Assembly (NCBI RefSeq): GCF_004211145.1
Contig: NZ_SEBS01000012.1
Location: 1-64,000, forward strand
Origin: Flavobacterium sp.
GTDB taxonomy: Bacteria > Bacteroidota > Bacteroidia > Flavobacteriales > Flavobacteriaceae
Reading direction: 5' to 3'
Length of the DNA stretch: 64,000 nt
Below the pieces are notes generated by a model. The model searched no databases and had not been told where the DNA came from. It was given only the letters and a program-made list of their open reading frames with translations. Positions within the stretch are counted from its first letter, which is position 1; each line of letters opens with the position of its first letter. The translations under genes and the position numbers were made by a program. Below, one piece after another: positions 29,575 through 39,178 of the stretch.

Positions 29575-30014
29575 TATTTCCGAATGATGACGACACCAGC
29601 CACGATCAACGCGATCCCAAGCAGTTTCATGAAACTCATCGGATTGGGTTGGGCCACGAGGATATTAAAATGTTCAAGCAAAACCGACACGATCATCTGT
29701 CCCGCGACTACAAGCCCAAACGTCAATCCAGGACCTAATTTCGGGAACGCGAGCAGGATGAACGTCACATAAAAAGCGCCGAGTAATCCGCCTGCCCAAA
29801 CATAGCCGGGCGCGTCTTTTACTCCGCTCCACGAAACGGTCTGCCGCGTGATCAGGATATATGCGACCAATCCGACGGCGCCTACCGCGAACGAAAACAA
29901 CGACGCGTAAACGGGATTTCCGGCGGCTTTTCCAAGTTTTGCGTTGAGGCCGGCCTGTATCGGCAAGAACGCGCCCGACAACAATACGAGTGCAATCCAG
30001 ATTACTTTGTTCAT
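29571..30014 (-). CDS. DMT-superfamily transporter, YdcZ type
   Basis: 147 residues, five hydrophobic segments. The start (IALVLLSGAFLPIQAGLNAK) with a Gln-Ala-Gly-x-Asn core and the late GLTFGLVVAGQMIVSV are typical of the small single-repeat YdcZ (DUF606) group of drug/metabolite transporters, which probably function as dimers. Substrate unknown. It overlaps the DUF4345-like gene by 4 bp. Confidence 0.85.
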   Translation of the reverse strand: MNKVIWIALVLLSGAFLPIQAGLNAKLGKAAGNPVYASLFSFAVGAVGLVAYILITRQTVSWSGVKDAPGYVWAGGLLGAFYVTFILLAFPKLGPGLTFGLVVAGQMIVSVLLEHFNILVAQPNPMSFMKLLGIALIVAGVVIIRKY

Positions 30015-30082
30015 GCTTTGGTTTTAGAGGATTCTTGCCAAAATCGGCGTGAAACCAAGGTACGAAAAGTTACGTTTTCCAA

Positions 30083-30865
30083 TTAGGATTTGTCCTTTTT
30101 CGTGCGATATAAGACGTAGCCCACAAGCGTGATCCCAACGAAATATCCGACCGCAAGAACGTGTACGTTCACCAACGGCAAAATCACTTTCCCACCCGGA
30201 TTATCCTTTAAATAATGCAACATTCCATACGTATACGGAATCACGTAACCGAATTTCCATGACAGGGCCGCGAGCGATCCGACCCATAACGCGAATCCTG
30301 CGCCCACGGGAACGAGAAAATTCCGAAACTGCAGGCTGATCAGGTATTGAAGCGCGATTATCGGCAGGCAATCGATAAAAAACAACGCATTCTCCTTAAT
30401 GAAATATTGGAATGGAATCGGCTGCGTCGGATACGGAATGTCGGGAACCAGCAAACACGGCAAAACGCCCGACAAATAAATCCCGATGTTGAAAAGCACG
30501 AAAAATTGCAGCATCATGACGACGATCACCATAAGTTTCGCAAAGAAAATCGTCGTGAAACCAACCGGAAGCGTGTGGACTTGTTTCCACGTGTTGTTCT
30601 TATATTCGAGTTGCGTAACCAGACTCGTGGCCAAAATCACGCCGAGCGGCAACAAAAAAATCGCCATCGATTCCCATGAACTGCTCCAGAGTAAGTTCCA
30701 AAATCGGTCCGATGCGTAAATTTGGGGCAAGGATTCGTAATTCACGAGTCGTGCAATCGTCACGATCACGGGTGTGAAAAACGCGCCCAACACGACGAGC
30801 CACGACGCCAAACTGCGTTTCTTTTTGCGCCATTCGCTATTGAAAACGTGTAGAAACATCATCAT
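30083..30865 (-). CDS. ABC-2-type transporter permease
   Basis: 260 residues with six transmembrane segments. It resembles the permeases of lantibiotic-immunity or peptide-resistance exporters: a basic N-terminus (SEWRKKKRSLASWLVVLGAF), a cytoplasmic EYKNNTWKQVHTLP loop and an FFAKL segment, blocks that are usual in this group. It begins 1 bp after the ATPase stop codon and pairs with it. Three ATGs in a row make the exact start uncertain by two codons. Confidence 0.87.
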   Translation of the reverse strand: MMMFLHVFNSEWRKKKRSLASWLVVLGAFFTPVIVTIARLVNYESLPQIYASDRFWNLLWSSSWESMAIFLLPLGVILATSLVTQLEYKNNTWKQVHTLPVGFTTIFFAKLMVIVVMMLQFFVLFNIGIYLSGVLPCLLVPDIPYPTQPIPFQYFIKENALFFIDCLPIIALQYLISLQFRNFLVPVGAGFALWVGSLAALSWKFGYVIPYTYGMLHYLKDNPGGKVILPLVNVHVLAVGYFVGITLVGYVLYRTKKDKS

Positions 30866-30866
30866 A

Positions 30867-31772
30867 TCAAGATTGTATCAGGTCCATAAAAATCATTTCG
30901 AGGTCGTTTTTCGTCAGGCTGATTTCGTATACCGGAATGTTCCGACGTACCAATTCGGCCGTGATTTTCGCGATCGTTTCCTTATCGAGATTTGGCAGCG
31001 TGATCTTTCCATCGGCGATCTCCGACGGAATTCCCAAGTCGTCCAAAATCCTGACACTTCCAAAATTATCGCCCGTGTCGATCGTCGTCTTCACGGTCTG
31101 CGCCTGTTGTAATTTCAATTCGTCGAGCGTGCCTTGGAACATCATTTTTCCTTTGTGGATGATGCCGACGTGAGAAACGAGTTTTTCGATTTCGGGCAAC
31201 AAATGGCTTGAAATGATCACGGTAATTCCCATTTCGGAATTGAGTTTCTTGAGCAACTCGCGAATCTCAAGGATTCCGTTCGGGTCGAGGCCATTCGTCG
31301 GTTCATCCAAAACCAAAAGCGACGGATCGTGTAAAAGCGAAATCGCGATGCTCAGGCGTTGTTTCATGCCGAGCGAAAAACGTCCGGCTTTCTTGTTTCC
31401 GGTTTTCGAAAGCCCGACAAGTTCCAGCACTTCGGCAATGCGCGATTTTGGGCAACGATAGATTTTTTGGAGCAATTCGAGGTTTTCGATTGCCGTCAAA
31501 TGCCCGTAAATGGAGGGATTTTCAATCAGTGAACCGATGTTCCCCAAAATATCGAACCTGTTTTTTTCGAGTGTTTTTCCGAAAATCAAAATCTCGCCTT
31601 GCTGTTTTTGGAGCAACCCGAGAATGAGTTTGAGCGTCGTGGTTTTTCCCGCGCCGTTCGGGCCAAGAAATCCATAGATGCTGCCGCTAGGGACTTTTAG
31701 GTTGATGTCGTCCAAAATAACTTCCGATGACGAAAATCGATGCGACAGATTCCGGGTTTCCAAACAATGCAT
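30867..31772 (-). CDS. ABC transporter ATP-binding protein
   Basis: 301 residues. Walker A GPNGAGKT (37-44), signature FSLGMKQRL (132-140), Walker B LLVLDEPTNG (152-161) and H-loop SSHLLPEIE. The C-terminal 80 residues form the extension seen in bacitracin/lantibiotic-type exporters. With the permease it forms a two-gene export system, possibly for peptides or self-protection; no two-component system is adjacent. Confidence 0.93.
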   Translation of the reverse strand: MHCLETRNLSHRFSSSEVILDDINLKVPSGSIYGFLGPNGAGKTTTLKLILGLLQKQQGEILIFGKTLEKNRFDILGNIGSLIENPSIYGHLTAIENLELLQKIYRCPKSRIAEVLELVGLSKTGNKKAGRFSLGMKQRLSIAISLLHDPSLLVLDEPTNGLDPNGILEIRELLKKLNSEMGITVIISSHLLPEIEKLVSHVGIIHKGKMMFQGTLDELKLQQAQTVKTTIDTGDNFGSVRILDDLGIPSEIADGKITLPNLDKETIAKITAELVRRNIPVYEISLTKNDLEMIFMDLIQS

Positions 31773-31868
31773 AATTCGGTTTCCGAAGTAAACGAACCGC
31801 AGCTCAAATAGTTACCGAAACGATGAACATTTATCGGAAATCCTTAAATTTAAGAACAAATCCCTACC

Positions 31869-32588
31869 ATGAAAAAGACAATTGCCTTTATTACCGATTC
31901 GCATCTCGCCGAAGAACTTCCCGTCGCAGCCGACCAGCAGCGAAATTTCGACCGCATTTTGGAAGATATTGAAAAACGCGGCGTCGATCAGGTAATTATC
32001 GGAGGCGATATCGGGCACGAGTCGATTTACGCCGACTTCTTCAAATCGCTCGGGAAATATTCGGACAACCTAAAAGTAATTCCGGGCAACCACGACAGTC
32101 TTGGCGATTTGCTTTCGCATTTCCCGAACCCCGAATTTCCCGATTTGGCCGAATTGTATTACAGTTACTCCGACGACAATTTCCTGTATATTTTCCTCGA
32201 TTCGTCGACCGATGAATTCAGCAACCCGCAACTCGCTTGGCTTCGCGAGAAAGTTGAAGAGACGAACCTCAAAATCCTGCTGTTCGTGCATCACCCGATT
32301 TTCGAGATCGATACGCCTGTCGATCGCAAATATCCGCTGCAAAATCGAGAGATCGTCCAACAAATCCTTATGCAACAGCAACGCGAGATCTTCGTTTTTT
32401 GCGGACATTACCATACCGAAGACGAGACCGGAACCGGCGCGATCTCGCAATATGAAACGACGGCCGTTTCCTACCAAATTAGAAAAGGAACGCCTGACGT
32501 CGAACCGCACGCCGATTATTTCGGCTATCGGTTGATCACGCTCGACAACGGAAACGTAGCCACCGAACTCATAAAATTACAGCCGTGA
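31869..32588 (+). CDS. Calcineurin-like metallophosphoesterase
   Basis: 239 residues. All five family motifs are present: D10-x-H12 (TDSH), GGDIGH (D47), GNHD (N74-H75), H141 (VHHP) and GHYH (H180, H182), giving an intact dinuclear metal site. Family members include cyclic-nucleotide phosphodiesterases (CpdA-like) and other phosphoesterases; the substrate is not decided by sequence. The downstream methyltransferase gene starts inside its stop codon. Confidence 0.9.
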   Translation: MKKTIAFITDSHLAEELPVAADQQRNFDRILEDIEKRGVDQVIIGGDIGHESIYADFFKSLGKYSDNLKVIPGNHDSLGDLLSHFPNPEFPDLAELYYSYSDDNFLYIFLDSSTDEFSNPQLAWLREKVEETNLKILLFVHHPIFEIDTPVDRKYPLQNREIVQQILMQQQREIFVFCGHYHTEDETGTGAISQYETTAVSYQIRKGTPDVEPHADYFGYRLITLDNGNVATELIKLQP

Positions 32589-33229
32589 ACGCCGAAGAAT
32601 TGCATCATCTCGCCACCCAATTGAGCCATCCCGACGGCGAATTCGGAATCGCACTCGCCGAGAACATGAACGAGACGAACATCGGGATGACGAGAAATTC
32701 GATCGGAAATCTGGCGCTTGAAAATGGTGATTCGGTATTTGAACTCGGACAGGGAAACGGCGCGCATGTGTCGGAACTCTTTGAAAATGCCGACATATCG
32801 TACGACGGTTTTGAGATTTCCGAAACGATGCACGAGGCCGCGATCGCTAAAAACAGCGCCCTCAAAAACGCGCATTTCTCGCTTTACAACGGAACTAAAA
32901 TTCCCGCGAACGATGCCACGTTCCAAAAAGGTTTTTCCGTAAACACGCTTTATTTCTGGCCCGATCCGATATCGATGTTCGCCGAAATCTCACGCGTGCT
33001 CAAACCAAAAGGCATTTTCTGCCTCACGTTCGCCGAGAAGGATTCGATGACGCAATTGCCGTTCACCGACTATGTTTTCAATTTATACGGTTCCGATGAA
33101 GTCGCCGAACGTATTTCACAAACCGATCTCAATCTCGTCAGGACCGACCGCCAGTTCGAAGAAGTCGTGAGCAAGACGGGGCATCCGATCGAACGGCATT
33201 TCGTGACGATGGTTTTGCAAAAGGCATAA
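32585..33229 (+). CDS. Class I SAM-dependent methyltransferase
   Basis: 214 residues starting at a GTG (32585) that overlaps the phosphoesterase stop by 4 bp (GTGA). SAM-binding motif VFELGQGNGAHVSEL, acidic turn (YDGFEIS), FSVNTLYFWPDP and the RVLKPKGIFCLTF post-motif describe the UbiE-like class I group. Target unknown. The coupling suggests a joint role with the phosphoesterase. Confidence 0.88.
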   Translation: MNAEELHHLATQLSHPDGEFGIALAENMNETNIGMTRNSIGNLALENGDSVFELGQGNGAHVSELFENADISYDGFEISETMHEAAIAKNSALKNAHFSLYNGTKIPANDATFQKGFSVNTLYFWPDPISMFAEISRVLKPKGIFCLTFAEKDSMTQLPFTDYVFNLYGSDEVAERISQTDLNLVRTDRQFEEVVSKTGHPIERHFVTMVLQKA

Positions 33230-33230
33230 A

Positions 33231-33257
33231 AAAAGCTTCCCGTTATGAGAAGCTTTT
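33231..33257. terminator. Bidirectional terminator
   Basis: AAAAGCTTC (33231-33239) pairs with GAAGCTTTT (33249-33257), flanked by A and T runs. It separates the convergent methyltransferase and aconitase genes and overlaps the 3' end of the former. Confidence 0.85.
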
Positions 33258-33279
33258 TTGTTTTTATGATTTCTGTCGA

Positions 33280-35544
33280 CTAGACTTCGGCAGCAGCGAT
33301 CAGGTTCAAGGCCGAACCCGCAACGAACCAACCGATCTGGCCGGCGTTGTACGTGTGGTTTGCCATGATGATGTCTTTCGAACCGTCTTTGTGGACGAAT
33401 TCCAAGGTCAATTGCTTGCCCGGAGCGAACTCGGTCAAATCGAGGAAGTTGATCGTGTCGTCTTCCTGGATCAAATCGTAATCGGTTTCATTGGCGAAAG
33501 TAAGCGCCAACATGCCTTGCTTTTTCAAGTTCGTTTCGTGGATACGCGCGAACGATTTCACCAAAACGGCTTTCACACCAAGGAAACGCGGCTCCATCGC
33601 AGCGTGCTCGCGTGACGAACCTTCACCGTAGTTGTGATCTCCAACGACGATCGATGGAATTCCTTCAGCCTTATAAGCACGTTGCGTTGCGGGAACAGCA
33701 TCGTATTCGCCCGTCAACTGGCTTTTCACCGAGTTTGCCTTTTGGTTGAACGCGTTGATCGCACCGATAAGCATGTTGTTCGAGATATTATCCAAGTGTC
33801 CGCGGAAACGCAACCAAGGTCCGGCCATTGAAATGTGGTCGGTCGTACATTTTCCGAATGCCTTGATAAGTAATTTCGCACCTGTGATATTTTTCTTATC
33901 CCACGGATCGAAAGGCGCAAGCAATTGCAAACGCTCTGATGTCGGGCTAACCGCAACCTGTACGTGCGATCCGTCGGCGGCCGGAGCCTGATAACCCGGA
34001 TCGTCGGCGTCGAAACCGTTTGGCGGTAATTCGTTACCTGTAGGCTCATCGAGGCGAACTTCTTCTCCGTCCTCATTAATCAATGTATCGGTAAGCGGGT
34101 TGAACGAAAGATCTCCGGCGATTGCCAAAGCCGTCACCAACTCGGGCGAACCTACGAATGCCAAAGTGTTCGGGTTTCCGTCGGCGCGTTTCGAGAAGTT
34201 ACGGTTGAACGAGTGGACGATCGTATTTCTTTCTTCTTTTTCAGCACCTTCGCGATCCCACATTCCGATACACGGACCGCAGGCATTGGCGAAAACCGTC
34301 GCTCCGATCTTATCGAACGTGTCGATAAAACCGTCGCGCTCAATCGTGTAGCGAACCGTTTGAGATCCCGGAGTGATCGTAAATTGTGCTTTCGTCTTTA
34401 GTTTTTTATCGGCGACCTGCTTGGCAAGTGACGCCGAACGTGCGATATCTTCGTAAGACGAGTTCGTGCACGATCCGATCAAACCGACCTGGATTTGCAA
34501 TGGCCAATCGTTTTTGATGGCTTCCTCTTTCATTTTCGAGATCGGCGTAGCCAAATCCGGCGTGAAAGGACCGTTCAAATGCGGCTCCAATTCTGAAAGG
34601 TTGATTTCAATTACTTGGTCGAAATATTGTTCAGGGTTTGCATAAACCTCGGCATCGGCTGTCAGATACTCGCGGATTTCGTTCGCTGCATCGGCAACGT
34701 CGGCGCGGTTCGTGGAACGCAGGTAACGATCCATTGAATCGTCGTATCCGAAAGTTGAAGTCGTCGCCCCGATTTCGGCACCCATGTTACAGATCGTTCC
34801 TTTTCCGGTACACGACATTGCGGTCGCGCCTTCCCCGAAATATTCCACGATAGCTCCCGTTCCACCTTTCACGGTGAGGATTCCGGCAACTTTAAGGATG
34901 ACGTCTTTTGGAGCCGTCCAGCCCGACAATTTTCCTGTCAAGTGAACTCCGATTAATTTCGGGAACTTCAATTCCCACGCCATGCCCGACATTACGTCCA
35001 CGGCATCGGCACCACCGACTCCGATGGCGACCATTCCGAGACCTCCGGCGTTTACGGTGTGCGAATCGGTTCCGATCATCATTCCGCCAGGGAACGCGTA
35101 GTTTTCAAGAACGACCTGGTGGATGATTCCGGCTCCGGGTTTCCAGAATCCGATTCCGTATTTGTTCGAGATCGACGACAGGAAGTCGAACACCTCATTC
35201 GATTGTTGTTTCGCGCGGGCCAAATCGGTTTTCGCATCGATTTTCGCCTGGATCAAGTGGTCGCAATGTACCGTAGTCGGTACGGCGGCTTGTGGTTTCC
35301 CGGCGTGCATGAACTGCAAAAGCGCCATCTGCGCGGTCGCATCCTGGCACGCGACACGGTCCGGAGCGAAGTCCACGTAATCCTTACCGCGTGTAAAAGC
35401 TTGGGATGGCGTTCCTTCCCAAAGGTGGTTGTATAAAATCTTTTCTGAAAGTGTGAGCGGACGGCCTACGATCTCACGCGCTTTATCGACGCGCGAAGGC
35501 ATGTTCGCGTAGACTTTCCGTATCATTTCAATATCAAAAGCCAT
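33280..35544 (-). CDS. acn: Aconitate hydratase
   Basis: 754 residues, the length of mitochondrial-type aconitase. It isomerises citrate to isocitrate in the TCA cycle with a 4Fe-4S cluster. The three cluster ligands are C359 (GSCTNSS) and C422/C425 ([10 protein letters not shown]). Substrate-binding segments include QDATAQ, GTDSHT (158-163) and the C-terminal swivel domain [10 protein letters not shown]. The gene stands alone with its own promoter region. Confidence 0.97.
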   Translation of the reverse strand: MAFDIEMIRKVYANMPSRVDKAREIVGRPLTLSEKILYNHLWEGTPSQAFTRGKDYVDFAPDRVACQDATAQMALLQFMHAGKPQAAVPTTVHCDHLIQAKIDAKTDLARAKQQSNEVFDFLSSISNKYGIGFWKPGAGIIHQVVLENYAFPGGMMIGTDSHTVNAGGLGMVAIGVGGADAVDVMSGMAWELKFPKLIGVHLTGKLSGWTAPKDVILKVAGILTVKGGTGAIVEYFGEGATAMSCTGKGTICNMGAEIGATTSTFGYDDSMDRYLRSTNRADVADAANEIREYLTADAEVYANPEQYFDQVIEINLSELEPHLNGPFTPDLATPISKMKEEAIKNDWPLQIQVGLIGSCTNSSYEDIARSASLAKQVADKKLKTKAQFTITPGSQTVRYTIERDGFIDTFDKIGATVFANACGPCIGMWDREGAEKEERNTIVHSFNRNFSKRADGNPNTLAFVGSPELVTALAIAGDLSFNPLTDTLINEDGEEVRLDEPTGNELPPNGFDADDPGYQAPAADGSHVQVAVSPTSERLQLLAPFDPWDKKNITGAKLLIKAFGKCTTDHISMAGPWLRFRGHLDNISNNMLIGAINAFNQKANSVKSQLTGEYDAVPATQRAYKAEGIPSIVVGDHNYGEGSSREHAAMEPRFLGVKAVLVKSFARIHETNLKKQGMLALTFANETDYDLIQEDDTINFLDLTEFAPGKQLTLEFVHKDGSKDIIMANHTYNAGQIGWFVAGSALNLIAAAEV

Positions 35545-35604
35545 AATGTTGGATTTACTTTGTACTGTTCGGCAAAATTGCCCAAGGTGTTAATTTGTGT
35601 TCTG

Positions 35605-35612
35605 CAAATTTA
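35605..35612 (-). promoter_or_regulatory. Possible -7 box of the aconitase promoter
   Basis: TAAATTTG on the minus strand matches TAnnTTTG, 60 bases before the start codon; no clean TTG at the right distance was found. The surrounding 280-base gap (35545-35824) is AT-rich and otherwise empty. Confidence 0.4.
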
Positions 35613-35824
35613 CTGAATTCGGCCAACAACTGAAATATTTTTAATAAAATGAACAAATCCGAGTATTATTATTTCCAATTACAAAGAATTTCTGTAATTA
35701 TTTGTAGAAAATGTATATTGAAGTGAAAATTTTACCGATTTGTTATTTTAAAGTATTTTTATTGTCGATTTGGAAATTTCACCGCATTTATCGCTCTGCA
35801 CAAAAGCCTAAGAATGATTCTAAA

Positions 35825-36949
35825 TTAGCCTCTGAAATCGATTTCGGAAGTCTTGAGCTTCGAATCGCGAAATTTTAGGATCGGCTTTTCGAAAAAACGG
35901 TAGAGTAAATAAGAAAAAACGACTGTGATCGACAGATAAAACAACGTCGTGATCGCCCAATCCGATTCGGGCAAAATGTAGACGTGCAGCAACTGCATCA
36001 CGACGCTGTAATGCAGTAAATACATGGAATACGATATAAGACTTATGAAGGTTATCGGCATGCTTACGAATTTTTTCGCGCTTCGCCATGATGAAAGCAA
36101 CGGCAGCCAAAACGCCATCGCCAACGAGATAAGAGGCAAAAACAGGACGTTCCAGTAGTACGGAAACTTCGCCATCGTGATTCGCATCGCGAGTGAGAAG
36201 CACAACGCCAATAGCAGCGCGCAACCGCCGAGAGCGAACAACAATTTGAATTTCATCCAGGTCTTTTGAAAATTTACCGATGCCCAAGCCGCAAGGACGC
36301 CTGTACAAATCGCGTCGATTCGGAAAATGACCACGCCTTTTAAATTTACGTTCCATTGTGCCATCGTCGTGAATTCGGTCGTTTGGTCGTAATATATTTT
36401 TGTTCCGATGAAGAAAAGATACAAGACAAATACGCCGAAAAAGAAGACATTGCGACGATTACCGCTGAAAAACGAAAACCCGAACAACGCGATCGGCAAT
36501 AGCAAGTACGCGAATTCCTCTATCGACAAACTCCAGGATTCGGGAAAGAAGGCCGGCATCGCGTGACTGAAATTCTGTAGAAAAAAGAAATACTTCCAAA
36601 CATCGTCAATGTCATATCGGAACACCGCGAACACGAGAAAAATATTGAGAGAAAGTACGAAAAAATAATTGGGCAACGTGCGCAGCCAGCGTCGTCCGAG
36701 GAAATTTAGGATCGACCGGAAGTTGAAAGTGCTCTGGGTGAATTCGCGATACAAAATCCGTCCGATGAGGAAACCGCTGAGCACGAAAAAAATCTCGACG
36801 CCCAAAAATCCCGACAGCGACAACAACGCGTTCACGACTTCGAACTCTTTGGGCAAAATCCAGCCGATGTGCCCAAAAACGACCATAAGGATCGCCGCCG
36901 CGCGCATCAAATCGAGCCCGAATACACGTTGCGAAGTCTGGGCGCTCAT
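35825..36949 (-). CDS. Acyltransferase-3-family membrane protein
   Basis: 374 residues with about ten transmembrane helices. The N-terminus FGLDLMRAAAILMVVFGH holds the conserved arginine and histidine of the acyltransferase-3 family; FFVLSGFLIGRILY and the SWSLSIEEFAYLLLP motif (S/E pair) follow. These enzymes O-acylate exported sugars, peptidoglycan or lipids. The open frame continues 298 codons upstream antisense to the neighbouring gene; that part has no family similarity and was excluded. Its start codon is only 21 bp from the divergent start at 36971. Confidence 0.9.
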   Translation of the reverse strand: MSAQTSQRVFGLDLMRAAAILMVVFGHIGWILPKEFEVVNALLSLSGFLGVEIFFVLSGFLIGRILYREFTQSTFNFRSILNFLGRRWLRTLPNYFFVLSLNIFLVFAVFRYDIDDVWKYFFFLQNFSHAMPAFFPESWSLSIEEFAYLLLPIALFGFSFFSGNRRNVFFFGVFVLYLFFIGTKIYYDQTTEFTTMAQWNVNLKGVVIFRIDAICTGVLAAWASVNFQKTWMKFKLLFALGGCALLLALCFSLAMRITMAKFPYYWNVLFLPLISLAMAFWLPLLSSWRSAKKFVSMPITFISLISYSMYLLHYSVVMQLLHVYILPESDWAITTLFYLSITVVFSYLLYRFFEKPILKFRDSKLKTSEIDFRG

Positions 36950-36970
36950 ATAATTTGTAAGTTTGCCATC

Positions 36971-38113
36971 ATGCCGAAACCAAAGATATACAAAATTCTT
37001 GCGGGCGTCGCTGTCATTGGGATCGTTGCGGGCGCGATCGTGTATTCGCAATTGAGCAATAGGCACAGAGCCATCGTGAAGACCGAATTTCTGCATCGCA
37101 CGGGTTTGGTTGACAACGAATGGAATATCTCGAGCAAAACCTCGACATATCGCATGTTGTCCCCGACGCTTTTGATCGACGGCATCTACAAATCGATGGA
37201 AGGCCCGAAAGCCACGAATTACGTGCAACTCTCGAGCGATTCGAGCTTGGTCTGGATCACGGGCTTCGAAGTTAAGGCCGTCGATGCGAAGACGAAAAAA
37301 CGCTTGTCGAACGATTTCATCTGCCACACGAACGTCGATTTCAACGATTCGAAATACTTCGGGAACTTCGGTTTGCACGACCGGATCGGGAATTATTATC
37401 CAAGGATGACGTCGCTTTCGAACGGCCTCGAAAAATTCAGGTTCCCGAAAGGTTACGGTATTCCGATGCGTGGGAACGACCTGCTTCACATCACCACCGA
37501 ATCGCTCAACCACAACATAAAAGACGAATATCGCTGGATCAAGCACGAAGTCACGATCGATTATTCGGCCAAAAACGAAAATCTCAAACCACTTATGAGC
37601 CGAACGGTTTTCATCATGCTGCCGTTTGACCGGAACGATCCTTTCAAAGAACCGCTGGATCCGAATGCGAACAGTTGCGTTCCCGTCGAGACGAAAAACC
37701 ATACGTACCAGAACGATAAAGGCGAAAAATTGTCGGGACATTGGGTTATTCCCAAAGGAAAAAAAACCTATCGCAGCGACGTAAATTCCCAACTCGAAAT
37801 CAAGGACAGTCTGCGATTGCACGCGTCGGCAGTTCACGTACATCCGTTCGCGACGTCGCTGATCTTGTTCGATAAAACGTCAGGAAAAGCGATCTTCACG
37901 AGCAAAGTCACGAACTACAAAAACAAGATCGGGCTCGCGAAGGTTGCGGATTTCGTGTCCGAGAGCGGAATCTGGCTCTACAAAAACCACGACTACGAAC
38001 TCATCCTCGAAGTCGATAATACGACAAACGCCGCCCAAGATATGATGGGCAGCGCTTTCTTATTTTTCTACGACAAAGAACTCGAAACGAAAATCAATAC
38101 AATGAAGCGATGA
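36971..38113 (+). CDS. Membrane-anchored protein, possibly of the copper type II monooxygenase (PHM-like) fold
   Basis: 380 residues. An N-terminal helix ([19 protein letters not shown]) anchors a periplasmic domain. I see no named family for certain. The order of motifs [47 protein letters not shown] and [10 protein letters not shown] recalls the PHM-like two-domain fold (histidines for one copper; HxH plus a late methionine for the other). This is inference from memory of the fold, not a proven match. It overlaps the convergent MoxR gene by 20 bp. The 34 extra residues of the longer frame (from 36869) are antisense to the acyltransferase and were excluded. Confidence 0.6.
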   Translation: MPKPKIYKILAGVAVIGIVAGAIVYSQLSNRHRAIVKTEFLHRTGLVDNEWNISSKTSTYRMLSPTLLIDGIYKSMEGPKATNYVQLSSDSSLVWITGFEVKAVDAKTKKRLSNDFICHTNVDFNDSKYFGNFGLHDRIGNYYPRMTSLSNGLEKFRFPKGYGIPMRGNDLLHITTESLNHNIKDEYRWIKHEVTIDYSAKNENLKPLMSRTVFIMLPFDRNDPFKEPLDPNANSCVPVETKNHTYQNDKGEKLSGHWVIPKGKKTYRSDVNSQLEIKDSLRLHASAVHVHPFATSLILFDKTSGKAIFTSKVTNYKNKIGLAKVADFVSESGIWLYKNHDYELILEVDNTTNAAQDMMGSAFLFFYDKELETKINTMKR

Positions 38114-39047
38114 TTTTTTCGATGGAGATTCCTTCGGCGTCGGCTTTGTAATTCTTCACGACGCGGTGGCGCAGGATCCCGGTCGCTACGGCTTTGACGT
38201 CTTCGATATCGGGTGAATATTTTCCGTTGAACGCGGCGTGCGCTTTCGCGGCCAGGATTAGGTTTTGTGAGGCGCGCGGTCCGGCTCCCCAATCGATATA
38301 ATTCTTGATATAATCAGTTGCGAGTGAATTGTCGGGACGCGTTTTACTCACCAACGTCACGGCGTATTCGATCACGTTGTCGGCCACCGGAACGCGACGG
38401 ACCAAATGCTGGAAGTCGATGATTTCCTGGGCCGAAAACAACGGATTGACCGTTTGTTTTTCGTCGGACGTCGTACTTTTCACGACCTGGACTTCCTCAG
38501 CAAACGACGGATAATCGAGTTTTATCGAGAACATGAAACGGTCCAACTGCGCTTCAGGCAACGGATATGTTCCCTCCTGCTCGATCGGGTTTTGCGTCGC
38601 CAATACGAAATACGGAAGCGATAATTTGTGGTTCTCGCCCGCGATCGTCACGGCGCGTTCCTGCATCGCCTCGAGCAAAGCCGCCTGTGTTTTTGGAGGC
38701 GTACGGTTGATCTCGTCGGCCAGGATGATATTCGAGAAAATCGGGCCTTTTATGAATTTGAACGTGCGGTTCTCATCGAGGATTTCACTTCCCAAAATGT
38801 CGCTTGGCATCAAATCGGGCGTAAACTGTATACGCTTGAAATCGAGTCCGAGTGCCTGCGCGATCGTGTTCACCATAAGCGTTTTGGCCAATCCCGGAAC
38901 GCCGACCAAAAGTGCGTGGCCTCCCGAGAAAATCGACAACAGGATTTGGTCGACGACTTCTTCCTGCCCCACGATGATTTTGGAGATTTCCTTTTTTAGA
39001 AAGTTGCGCTTTTCTACGAGATTTTGGATTGCCGTAACGTCTGACAT
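38094..39047 (-). CDS. MoxR-family AAA+ ATPase
   Basis: 317 residues. Walker A GVPGLAKT (49-56), Walker [10 protein letters not shown] (107-115), sensor-1 [19 protein letters not shown] and the C-terminal lid domain ([16 protein letters not shown]) are all canonical for MoxR. These ATPases act as chaperones that mature partner proteins, often with DUF58/VWA genes, which are absent here. It lies 128 bp downstream of the SurA-type gene in the same direction. It may therefore belong to the envelope-folding operon. Confidence 0.95.
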   Translation of the reverse strand: MSDVTAIQNLVEKRNFLKKEISKIIVGQEEVVDQILLSIFSGGHALLVGVPGLAKTLMVNTIAQALGLDFKRIQFTPDLMPSDILGSEILDENRTFKFIKGPIFSNIILADEINRTPPKTQAALLEAMQERAVTIAGENHKLSLPYFVLATQNPIEQEGTYPLPEAQLDRFMFSIKLDYPSFAEEVQVVKSTTSDEKQTVNPLFSAQEIIDFQHLVRRVPVADNVIEYAVTLVSKTRPDNSLATDYIKNYIDWGAGPRASQNLILAAKAHAAFNGKYSPDIEDVKAVATGILRHRVVKNYKADAEGISIEKIIASLY

Positions 39048-39065
39048 TTAATTAGTTATGAGTAT

Positions 39066-39178
39066 TGAGTAATGGGTATTGAGTTACGACCAAACCCGCC
39101 GCTCCCAAATCATTATTCATTGTTAATTATTAATTATTCATTTCCAATTGTCAATTGTCAATTATCAATTGTCAATTA
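39066..39178. repeat. ATTGACA tandem-repeat block
   Basis: CCAATTGTCAATTGTCAATT begins an array at 39144 that continues (ATCAATTGTCAATTAC) to 39178, touching the SurA stop codon; to its left are GTATTGAGTAATGGGTATTG and TTAATTATTAATTATTCA repeats. It separates surA from the MoxR gene. No hairpin typical of a terminator; rather a simple-sequence repeat family. Confidence 0.7.

Noticed and set aside
30083..31772. ABC transporter as immunity system of the peptide cassette
   Set aside because: Although it resembles peptide-resistance exporters, it lies 12 kb away with unrelated genes between; no evidence for a link.
36950..37843. Upstream extension of the acyltransferase frame
   Set aside because: Antisense to a well-supported gene, no family similarity, and the conserved acyltransferase N-terminus begins at 36949.
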